Source: J095 sp964517605 (GTDB lineage Bacteria > Chloroflexota > Anaerolineae > 4572-78 > J111). From it: DNA of 64,000 nucleotides. The DNA lies in NCBI GenBank assembly GCA_964517605.1, contig CAZFCE010000020.1, positions 33,735 to 97,734 on the forward strand, written 5' to 3'. The notes beneath the pieces were generated by a model. That model saw only the letters and a program-made list of their open reading frames with translations. It had not been told where the DNA came from and made no database searches. The stretch's first letter is position 1. Each line of letters starts with the position of its first letter. The position numbers were made by a program, and so were the translations under genes. Shown one piece after another: positions 57,642-64,000 of the stretch.

Positions 57642-59078
57642 ATGACCAGTTTTAGCCCGTTTTTGCGGTACCAACCGCTTGTTGATGATTGGGCGGCGTT
57701 TTCGGCGGCGCTGCTGCGCCCGTTGCCCACCTGCGTGTGGGCCAACCCGCTGCGGGTAACGCCCGCCGATCTGGCCCAGATTTTCCGGGCCGAAGGCATC
57801 CCGTTTGAGCCGGTGGCGTGGTATCCCGGCGGCTTTAAACTTGCGCCGGAGTTCAGGCCCAGCGGCCATTGGGCTTATTTGGCCGGGTTGTACCACGTGC
57901 AAGAAGAAGTATCGCTGCTGCCGGTGACGCTGCTTAACCCCCAACCCGGCGAGCGGGTGCTGGATTTGTGCGCCGCGCCCGGCGGCAAAACGGCGCAAAT
58001 TGCCGTAAAAATGGGCAACCGGGGCACGGTGGTGGCCAACGATGTTAATTTTGGCCGCATGCGCGGGGCGCGCCACACTCTGGAACGGTTGGGGCTGGTA
58101 AATGTTTGCACCACGGTTTGCAACGGCGCTAATTACCCGGCGGCGGCGGGCCGGTTTGACCGGGTGCTGGTTGACGCGCCGTGCAGTTGCGAAGGCACCT
58201 CGCGCAAAGAGCCGGGGGTGCTGGCGCGGGTGGGCGAGCCGGTATCGCGTCAGAAAAGCGGCTTGCAGCGGGCGCTGTTGCGCCGGGCGGTGCGGTTGTG
58301 CCGGCCCGGCGGGCGGATTGTGTATTCAACCTGCACTTACGCCCCGGAAGAAAACGAACTGGTGCTTGACGCTATTTTGCAGGAATTTGGCGATGCCGTC
58401 AGCGTGGCGGCGGTAACTCCCACCGGGTTGATGGCGGGTGCGGGCGTGGTTAGCTGGCAGGGGCAGGCTTTGCACCCGGCGGTGCGGCATGCGCTGCGGT
58501 TGTGGCCGCACCACAACGATACCGGCGGTTTTTTTGTGGCGGCGCTGGATAAAAAGGCCGGTTTGGCGGCAAGTGAGGCCGATTTGCCGGGCGGGGTTGA
58601 TTTCTCGCCCATCCCCGCCGAAATTATGGAACTGGCGGTCAGCCGGTTTGGTTTTTTGCCCGCCGATTTGGCCCGCTACGCGTTTTTTCAGCGGAGCAGC
58701 CGCCAAACGCATCTGGCCAACCCCGACCAGCAACCGCCCGTTACCCCGGAGCCGGATGCGGTGGGGCTGCAATTTATGCGCACCGCCATTAAAGACCCCA
58801 AACTCAATACGTCGGCGGCGCTGCTGCTGGGGCCGCTGGCCCGGCAAAACGTCATTGATTTAACGCCGGCGCAGGTAACGGCGTTTATAAACCGGCAGGA
58901 TTTTGAGTTGCCGGCGGCGCAGGCGCAGCATTGCGTCGGTCAGGGCTACGTGCTGGCCCGGCACCGGGGTTTTGGGTTGGGCGTGGGCGTGTTTTGGCCG
59001 CGTGCCGGAGGCGGCGGCGTGGTGCGCAGCCTGTTCCCCAAAAGTTGGTCGCCGGGTGGCGGGCAATCCGGGGAGTGA
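57642..59078 (+). CDS. RNA m5C methyltransferase, RsmF/NOL1-NOP2-Sun family
   Basis: 478 residues. SAM site LDLCAAPGGKT (108-118), DAPCSCEGTSR (Cys181) and YSTCTYAPEEN (catalytic Cys231) are intact. A C-terminal extension of about 170 residues resembles the PUA-like RNA-binding end of RsmF. Target is probably 16S rRNA C1407 or a tRNA; the sequence does not decide. It has its own promoter and is separated from the next gene by about 75 bases. Confidence 0.9.
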   Translation: MTSFSPFLRYQPLVDDWAAFSAALLRPLPTCVWANPLRVTPADLAQIFRAEGIPFEPVAWYPGGFKLAPEFRPSGHWAYLAGLYHVQEEVSLLPVTLLNPQPGERVLDLCAAPGGKTAQIAVKMGNRGTVVANDVNFGRMRGARHTLERLGLVNVCTTVCNGANYPAAAGRFDRVLVDAPCSCEGTSRKEPGVLARVGEPVSRQKSGLQRALLRRAVRLCRPGGRIVYSTCTYAPEENELVLDAILQEFGDAVSVAAVTPTGLMAGAGVVSWQGQALHPAVRHALRLWPHHNDTGGFFVAALDKKAGLAASEADLPGGVDFSPIPAEIMELAVSRFGFLPADLARYAFFQRSSRQTHLANPDQQPPVTPEPDAVGLQFMRTAIKDPKLNTSAALLLGPLARQNVIDLTPAQVTAFINRQDFELPAAQAQHCVGQGYVLARHRGFGLGVGVFWPRAGGGGVVRSLFPKSWSPGGGQSGE

Positions 59079-59154
59079 ACCGCCCAAAAATGGCCGGGCG
59101 GTTTGCCGAAATCCATTCTTGGGGTAAGATTTCGCTTTGTTGAAATTTTACCAA

Positions 59155-60345
59155 ATGGGTTTGCTATTGATGATCAATTGCACCTCAATCTGGATAGGTT
59201 TGGCGGTACTCTGGCTGGCCACATTGGCCGGGTGCGCCGGGGCCACCGCTCAACCCACACCAACCGTCGCCAATACGGCTACTTCTACTTTTACCGCTAC
59301 TGCCACGGCAACTGCCACCGCCACGCCCACCCGCACGCCATCGCCCACCAACACCGCCACCCCCACCATTACGCCCACGCCCACTCACACGGCTACCGCC
59401 ACGCCAACGCCTACCCGCAACCTGGCCGGTTGCAACGCGGCGGGCTGCGGCTCGGCGGCCAGGCCGCTGCCCACTGTGGCCTATAGCCCCAAAATGTTGT
59501 TAACCCGCAAAACTCCGCAGCGCCGGCTTTGCCCGGAATGCCCGCCCAACGAGCGCATGTCTGAAAAAGAGTTGAACGCGCTGGTTAAAGCCGACCCCGG
59601 CACGCTGAATCAACTGCTTGGTATTGCGCTATCGCAGCAGGCGCACCAGCTTGCGCCCGGCGTGGTGTATATAGTGGCGGATGCCGTGCATTACGTGGTG
59701 ATTGATTTGAAGGAATCCGGTTACGTGCTGCGTAACATCATCCCGCCGGTGCCCGACCTTGAAACCGAGGCGAATGTGCGCATTACGCCGTCGTACTGCT
59801 TTCGGCCCGAATCGCTGGTGGTGATGACCGCCGATTACCACGGGCTGGTCAGCTCTAACAAAACCGAAAACGGCTGGGAACTGTTTTTTCACATGGGGCG
59901 GGCCGCCCTGTTTGAGCGGGATGGTCGCTTTGATATTGATGTTATCCGCAAGCACGATGAGTTTGCCCAGACCACGGTTTCGTGGGGAGCCGGGCCAATT
60001 TTTATGTGGGACGGCCAGTTTGATTACAACCCCAAACAGGAGTGGTTTACCCCGGAAAACCTGTTTCATTACCGCGATACCCGCTGGGGCAAAACCATCG
60101 CCGCTTTGTCGGATGACCGCCGCTACCTGTTTCTCAGCGTAACCTACGGGATTACGCTCAAGGAGTATTCTCAAAAACTAATTGATTTGGCCGGCAAGTG
60201 GGGCATTAAAATAGACCGGGCCATGATTTTTGATGGCAACGAAAATACTTACATGGCCATCCGGCTGAACGACCACATGGTGCCGCTGCTGGGCATTGAA
60301 GAACCGCTGATTGTAAACTGCCTGGCCGTGGAACGGCCCAAATAG
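59155..60345 (+). CDS. Lipoprotein of the phosphodiester glycosidase (DUF2233/NAGPA-like) fold
   Basis: About 396 residues. Start uncertain: ATG 59155 and ATG 59170 both keep the signal, whose lipobox is LAGC. A long Thr/Pro/Ala linker (TATATATATPTRTPSPT type) separates the lipid anchor from the enzyme part. Blocks such as WELFFHMGRAALFERDGRF, ALSDDRRYLFLSVTYGITL and DRAMIFDGNENTYMAIR follow the DUF2233 pattern with the final Asp-Gly loop. Several Cys near residues 100-135 (AGCNAAGCGS, LCPECPP) may bind metal. Closed by a strong terminator. Confidence 0.65.
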   Translation: MGLLLMINCTSIWIGLAVLWLATLAGCAGATAQPTPTVANTATSTFTATATATATATPTRTPSPTNTATPTITPTPTHTATATPTPTRNLAGCNAAGCGSAARPLPTVAYSPKMLLTRKTPQRRLCPECPPNERMSEKELNALVKADPGTLNQLLGIALSQQAHQLAPGVVYIVADAVHYVVIDLKESGYVLRNIIPPVPDLETEANVRITPSYCFRPESLVVMTADYHGLVSSNKTENGWELFFHMGRAALFERDGRFDIDVIRKHDEFAQTTVSWGAGPIFMWDGQFDYNPKQEWFTPENLFHYRDTRWGKTIAALSDDRRYLFLSVTYGITLKEYSQKLIDLAGKWGIKIDRAMIFDGNENTYMAIRLNDHMVPLLGIEEPLIVNCLAVERPK

Positions 60346-60368
60346 AATAAAACGGGGCAAAATACCGG

Positions 60369-60402
60369 CAGGCCGAAACCCTGGGTTTCGGCCTGTTTTT
60401 TT
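60369..60402 (+). terminator. Rho-independent terminator
   Basis: CAGGCCGAAACC and GGTTTCGGCCTG around CTG, then T7. Confidence 0.94.
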
Positions 60403-60443
60403 GTGGGGGTAATATGGCCTTGTTTTCGCCCTTCCCCCTGTGT

Positions 60444-60540
60444 CCCCCCTTCCCATTGGGAAGGGGGGAAGTTTTTAGGAGCGTGTGTCAATTTCTGTTT
60501 TTCCCCTCCCCCAAATTTTTTTGGGGGGCCAGGGTTGGGG
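60444..60540. repeat. C/G-run palindromes before cofD end
   Basis: CCCCCCTTCCC and GGGAAGGGGGG form a perfect 11-bp stem (60444-60468). A second, CCCCTCCCCCAAA facing TTTTTTTGGGGGG, lies at about 60506-60533. They fill the spacer between convergent genes and may end the cofD transcript. Confidence 0.6.
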
Positions 60541-60546
60541 GCAAAA

Positions 60547-61494
60547 CTATGCTATTTTGAGGCCGGCAAAGGCCAGCACATCGCGGGCCAGTTGCACCCG
60601 CGCTTCGGGGGTGGTCATAATGGTGTTAGTTACCAGCGGGCGCAAGCCCAGCCCGGCAATCTCCGGCTGGTGCGCCTCGTCCTGAAGATCGAGCACAAAG
60701 CCGGTGAGCACAGCCCGTAAATAGCGGGCCACCCCCACCGGCGACACTTCCATGTTCAGTTCGGTCATAATTTTGGCCGCCGGCCCTTTTAAGGCGACCC
60801 CGTTCACAATGGGCGATACCGCAATTTTGGCCGCTCGGCTGGCGGCGATAATCCGGTGCAGGCTGGGCATGGCCAAAATAGGGGCCAGGCTGAGCAGCGG
60901 GTTGCTGGGGCAAAAGATAATCGCGTCGGCGTTGCGCACGGCGGCAATCACCTCGCGGCTGGGCTGGGCGGTGTCGGCTCCCTCAAACCGCAGGGCGGTT
61001 ACGGTGGGCCGGCACTGTAACCTTACAAAATATTCCTGAAACGGCAGTTCGCCGTTGGGGGTTTCAACAATGGTGCGCACCGGTTCCTCGCTCATGGGCA
61101 GCACGGCGCAGCGCACGCCCAGGCGCCGGCACAGCTCTTTAGTAACCCAGTTGTACGGAAAACCCTCGTGTAACCACTGGGTGCGTAACAGGTGCGTGGC
61201 CAAATCGCGGTCGCCCAGTTGAAACCAAACCGGCCCGCCGTACCGGGCCACCCCGGCCAGCGCGTTCCAGCTTTCATCCTTTTGGCCCCAGCCGGTGGCG
61301 GGGTTGGCCAAATTGGCCAGCGTGTACATTACCGTGTCCAAATCCGGCGAGATGCGCAGCCCCAGATGCTCAAAATCATCGCCGGTGTTCACAATGATGG
61401 TTAGTTTATCCGGCGGCACAAGCTGAGCCAGCCCGTAGGCCAGTTTAGCCCCGCCCACGCCGCCGGCCAGCGCCACTACATTGGCTGTGGTCAT
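60547..61494 (-). CDS. cofD: 2-phospho-L-lactate transferase CofD (coenzyme F420 synthesis)
   Basis: 315 residues. ALAGGVGGAKLAYGLAQ, IVNTGDDFEHLGLRISPDLDT, WFQLGDRDLATHLLRTQ, and FCPSNPLLSLAPILA are family blocks. It joins a phospholactate/PEP-type moiety to Fo, forming (dehydro-)F420-0. No other F420 genes are in the window. It starts 21 bases after the CBS-domain gene and is probably cotranscribed. Confidence 0.94.
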   Translation of the reverse strand: MTTANVVALAGGVGGAKLAYGLAQLVPPDKLTIIVNTGDDFEHLGLRISPDLDTVMYTLANLANPATGWGQKDESWNALAGVARYGGPVWFQLGDRDLATHLLRTQWLHEGFPYNWVTKELCRRLGVRCAVLPMSEEPVRTIVETPNGELPFQEYFVRLQCRPTVTALRFEGADTAQPSREVIAAVRNADAIIFCPSNPLLSLAPILAMPSLHRIIAASRAAKIAVSPIVNGVALKGPAAKIMTELNMEVSPVGVARYLRAVLTGFVLDLQDEAHQPEIAGLGLRPLVTNTIMTTPEARVQLARDVLAFAGLKIA

Positions 61495-61515
61495 ATCTCT
61501 GTACCTGCCTTGTAA

Positions 61516-62010
61516 CTACGCGCCGGCTTCAAATTCGCCGGCCATTAGCCGCACAATATCAGAGCGGCTTACAATGCCCACCAGCCGCCCGGCCTCAACC
61601 ACGGGGATGGGGTTCATGCGGCGTTCAATCATCAGTTCGGCCAGTTCGGCAATGGTGGCGCCGGGGGCCACGGTTTTGGCCGGCTTTGACATGATCTCCT
61701 CGGCGGTGATGCCCAGAATGTGGTTAAGCCGGTCGCGGTAGTGCTGCGGCGTTTCCAGGTAAAAAATCATATCGAGGATGGTAAAAAAGGCCGGCATTTT
61801 AAAGCGGGTGTTGCGCACAATCATATCCAGCTCGGTGACAACGCCAACAATCTCGCCGTCATCGGTTACAACCGGCAACCCGCCAATGTTATGGGCCGAC
61901 ATCAGTTTGGCAACCTGGCCCACCGGCGTGGCGGGGGTAACGGTAATTACGGTGGTGGTCATAATATCGCCCACCCGTTTTTGGGCGCTTTCCGGCAAAA
62001 TCTGGCTCAT
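61516..62010 (-). CDS. Two-CBS-domain protein
   Basis: 164 residues from ATG 62010, chosen for AAGGAG about 10 bases upstream; codons further upstream in the frame lie in repeat DNA. The two CBS motifs (VGDIMTTTVITVTPATPV, EEIMSKPAKTVAPGATI) form one Bateman module that probably binds an adenine nucleotide. Between the motifs lies a short helical hairpin. It may sense energy state for the cofD operon; function is unproven. Confidence 0.85.
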   Translation of the reverse strand: MSQILPESAQKRVGDIMTTTVITVTPATPVGQVAKLMSAHNIGGLPVVTDDGEIVGVVTELDMIVRNTRFKMPAFFTILDMIFYLETPQHYRDRLNHILGITAEEIMSKPAKTVAPGATIAELAELMIERRMNPIPVVEAGRLVGIVSRSDIVRLMAGEFEAGA

Positions 62011-62059
62011 GGAACACACTCCTTGGAAAATAGCGAATTGCGAATATGACCCTGAGTAG

Positions 62060-62080
62060 GGGCGACCCTTGTGGTCGCCC
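62060..62080. repeat. GGGCGACC palindrome (REP-like)
   Basis: GGGCGACC, CTTGT, GGTCGCCC in the leader of the CBS-cofD operon. The 326-base gap 62011-62336 contains only this, two promoters and heptads. Confidence 0.6.
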
Positions 62081-62116
62081 AATAAGGGTTGCCCTTTTGA
62101 GGTTAAGGGTGAGGTA

Positions 62117-62125
62117 AGTATAGCA
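62117..62125 (-). promoter_or_regulatory. Extended -10 promoter of the CBS-cofD operon
   Basis: On the minus strand TGCTATACT gives an extended -10 (TG-N-TATACT). No -35 needed or seen. Transcript would start about 100 bases before the CBS gene. Confidence 0.5.
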
Positions 62126-62203
62126 CACTCCGGGCCGGCGGGCTACCAGACCGGCCAACCGCATTCCGCCCGGTTGAACGCGCCCGGAGCGAATAATCCG
62201 CCG

Positions 62204-62233
62204 TTCGCAAATTGGCCCGTTCGATGGTATGAT
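62204..62233 (+). promoter_or_regulatory. Weak promoter before the WD40 gene
   Basis: TTCGCA (62204-62209), 18 bases, TATGAT (62228-62233), just before the heptad block. Confidence 0.4.
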
Positions 62234-62244
62234 GGGGCCGCGAC

Positions 62245-62312
62245 GAGTGACGAGTGACGAGCTACGAACGACGAATTCTCGTTCGCCATTCGTCATTCGT
62301 CGCTCGTCATTC
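62245..62312. repeat. Heptad repeats in both orientations, forming a foldback
   Basis: GAGTGAC, GAGTGAC, GAGCTAC, GAACGAC, GAATTCT in one direction, then GCCATTC, GTCATTC, GTCGCTC, GTCATTC in the other. The two arms can pair. It ends 9 bases before the AAAGGAG of the WD40 gene. Confidence 0.88.
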
Positions 62313-62336
62313 GTGATTATCAAAGGAGCTAACCCT

Positions 62337-63971
62337 ATGCGCGTAAACCACTGGCTGTTGCTGCTGCTTGGCGTTATTGCCGTAACCGCCTTTGCCGGCG
62401 GCCCCACGCCCACCGCGACCCCCGCCGCCTCGCCCACGCCGACCATTACCCCGGCCCTGCCGGTGCTGATGGGCACGCCAATGCCCCTGCCCAACGAGCC
62501 GATTACCCCCGATAACCTTGACCGGCTGCAACAACTGGCCATGTGGGGCCGGGGAGCCGCCAAACACGCCGCCTTCAGCCCCGACGGCCAAACCCTGGCC
62601 ATCGGCACCACCGCCGGGGTGTGGCTGCACGACGCCAAAACCTGGGCCTTGCGCCGCTTTATGCTGACCGATGCAGAGATAAATGCGCTGGCCTTTCTGG
62701 CGGACGGCCAACTGATGGCCCAGGTGGGGGGCAAAACCATCAACCGTTGGGATGTGACCACCGGCGCGCTGGTGGGCAGTTGGTCGCTGGATGCCAAGAG
62801 AATTGGCTCAAACCGGACCGCCTTTGCCCCCGATGGAACCAGGGTAGCCTCACCATTGGGAGATGGGGATAAGGTTGGCATCTGGGAGCTACCGGGCGGT
62901 AAACTACTTTCTGCGTTGAAGAGTCAGCCTGGCTCTGAACGCCTGGCAAATGCTCTGGCTTTTTCATCCGACGGCACAATCGTGGCTTCAGCAATGATCC
63001 CCGACATCGGCGCCCCCCACCTCTCGGCCACATTGAACAGTGTCGTGGCGGTCTGGAACGTCAAAACCGGGGCATTGATCCACACCTTGCCTTTGCCTGA
63101 CCGGGAGGCGATGTCGAATATCGTCTTTTCCGCCGATGGCAAGCTGCTGGCGGCGGCCAGCGGTAAGAGTATTTTTGTCTGGCAGGTGGAGACAGGCGAA
63201 CTTTTGCAGACCCTCACGGGACACACCGACTCTATACTGAGTTTGGCCCTTTCGCCCGATGGCGCGCAACTGGCTTCGGCATCGTTTGACAAGACGGTTC
63301 GCCTGTGGAGCGTGGCGGAAGGGAGATTGCTGCATACATTGCCGGAACCTACGACGCACCAACTGGTTTTCTCCGCCGATGGAACTGTTTTGGTCTCTGC
63401 CCCCTTGTTTGCCAATGACCCGGTAAATCTGTGGGACACCGCCACCGGCGCGCTCCTGGGAGAAGTTGAGGGCTACACCAACGGTATTTCCGGCCTGGCC
63501 GTTGCCGCCGACGGGACGGTGTACACCACGCAGCCCCGCAACCTGGGCCTCCGCCGTTGGGATATTTCAACCGGGCAAATCACCCGCCACTATCCCGAGC
63601 AGTACGTGGGCGGTCTCGCTGTCTCGGCCAACGGGCAAATCCTGGCCGCCGGCCATTTCGACCCTTACGACCATTACCCCTCACCCTCAGTCCTGGTCTG
63701 GAATGCCGCTACCGGTCAACTGCTGCAAACTTTGAAAGATTACTGGCAATCGGTTGATAGCCTGGCCCTGTCACCGGAGGGTGACTTGCTGGCCTCTTCA
63801 GAGAACGGGGCCATCGATATCGACAATACCCAAACCGGGGAGCAAGTGCATCTTCTTTGGGCAGGGGAGGGCCGGGGGCCAAGCACATCGCTGGCTTTTT
63901 CACCCGATGGCCTGAAATTAGCCGCAAACAGATACAAGGTTTATATGTTAGGACTTACGCAAGAGTCATAG
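62337..63971 (+). CDS. Secreted WD40-repeat protein, 3' end possibly cut by an insertion
   Basis: 544 residues from ATG 62337 (AAAGGAG 8 bases upstream). Signal peptide to about residue 20, a Thr/Pro linker, then WD40-type repeats (AAFSPDGQTLAIGTTAG, IVFSADGKLLAAASGKS, LALSPDGAQLASASFDKTVRLW, LAFSPDGLKLAANRY). The last blade breaks off after AANRYKVYML and the final residues GLTQES come from TTAGGACTTACGCAAGAGTC, which looks like an insertion-sequence end. Likely a beta-propeller exposed outside the membrane; partner unknown. Confidence 0.8.
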   Translation: MRVNHWLLLLLGVIAVTAFAGGPTPTATPAASPTPTITPALPVLMGTPMPLPNEPITPDNLDRLQQLAMWGRGAAKHAAFSPDGQTLAIGTTAGVWLHDAKTWALRRFMLTDAEINALAFLADGQLMAQVGGKTINRWDVTTGALVGSWSLDAKRIGSNRTAFAPDGTRVASPLGDGDKVGIWELPGGKLLSALKSQPGSERLANALAFSSDGTIVASAMIPDIGAPHLSATLNSVVAVWNVKTGALIHTLPLPDREAMSNIVFSADGKLLAAASGKSIFVWQVETGELLQTLTGHTDSILSLALSPDGAQLASASFDKTVRLWSVAEGRLLHTLPEPTTHQLVFSADGTVLVSAPLFANDPVNLWDTATGALLGEVEGYTNGISGLAVAADGTVYTTQPRNLGLRRWDISTGQITRHYPEQYVGGLAVSANGQILAAGHFDPYDHYPSPSVLVWNAATGQLLQTLKDYWQSVDSLALSPEGDLLASSENGAIDIDNTQTGEQVHLLWAGEGRGPSTSLAFSPDGLKLAANRYKVYMLGLTQES

Positions 63972-64000
63972 GAATAGACGGATGTTTGAGTTGGGCAATC
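63951..64000. mobile_element. Possible insertion-sequence end at window edge
   Basis: TTAGGACTTACGCA is similar to terminal repeats I know from several IS groups, and it coincides with the abrupt end of a WD40 repeat. No transposase is inside the window, so the call rests on the end sequence and the truncated blade only. Confidence 0.35.

Overview
The window is about 64 kb of GC-rich chromosome, densely coded on both strands, with no rRNA, tRNA, CRISPR array or phage module that I can see. The organism is most likely an uncultured Chloroflexota (Anaerolineae/Caldilineae-like). That is an inference from a coenzyme F420 gene (cofD), many lipoproteins and anchored proteins with Thr/Pro/Ala-rich linkers, SpoIIE and hybrid sensor proteins, MtaB/RimO/HemW radical-SAM housekeeping genes, and spacers full of short tandem repeats. 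No marker gene here fixes the taxon.

Left part (1-13.6 kb): the 3' part of an amidohydrolase-CYTH fusion, mtaB facing it across a shared terminator, then a forward cluster of secreted or membrane proteins (DUF4405 cytochrome-like protein, a protein with two identical Cys-rich DGDG motifs, and an esterase fused to a metallo-beta-lactamase fold), an orphan membrane protein, a TolB-like anchored propeller protein, and a complete NitT/TauT-type ABC importer.

13.6-24 kb: a complete chemosensory operon on the minus strand (cheW-cheR(TPR)-mcp-cheW-cheA(REC)-cheB-hybrid kinase-response regulator). Its gene content matches Wsp/ACF-type pathways more than flagellar chemotaxis, and there are no flagellar genes. 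24-31 kb: a surface-protein locus with a duplicated DUF5666-like protein, an OmpR-type regulator and kinase, and two tandem beta-helix paralogues. Two promoters here carry the same three-fold 11-bp direct repeat at the same distance from the -10 box. A third, weaker copy precedes the DUF4405 cluster at 3.3 kb. I propose a small two-component regulon of surface proteins.

31-47 kb: a decayed gene and a spacer with nine exact-length 20-bp repeats, a glycoside hydrolase lipoprotein with a VTT membrane protein, a metallo-hydrolase, murA (Cys to Asp), a SAM hydrolase, an enolase-superfamily epimerase with a P-loop protein, a C-terminal processing protease, smpB, and a homocitrate/isopropylmalate-synthase-like gene with its two aconitase-type subunits and cinA. 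The same 20-bp repeat recurs, inverted, between the two aconitase-type genes. 46-64 kb: two phosphohexomutases, a SpoIIE phosphatase overlapping proline dehydrogenase, a FabL-type enoyl-ACP reductase, an SRAP protein, hemW, rimO, an RsmF-like methyltransferase, a phosphodiester-glycosidase-like lipoprotein, cofD with a CBS protein, and a WD40 lipoprotein-like gene whose end may be cut by an insertion sequence at the window edge.

The spacers hold at least five repeat families: 7-bp tandem repeats, 20-bp tandem repeats, GGGCGACC palindromes, a 115-135 bp MITE-like element and CCTTCC-type hairpins. Several touch start codons or gene ends.
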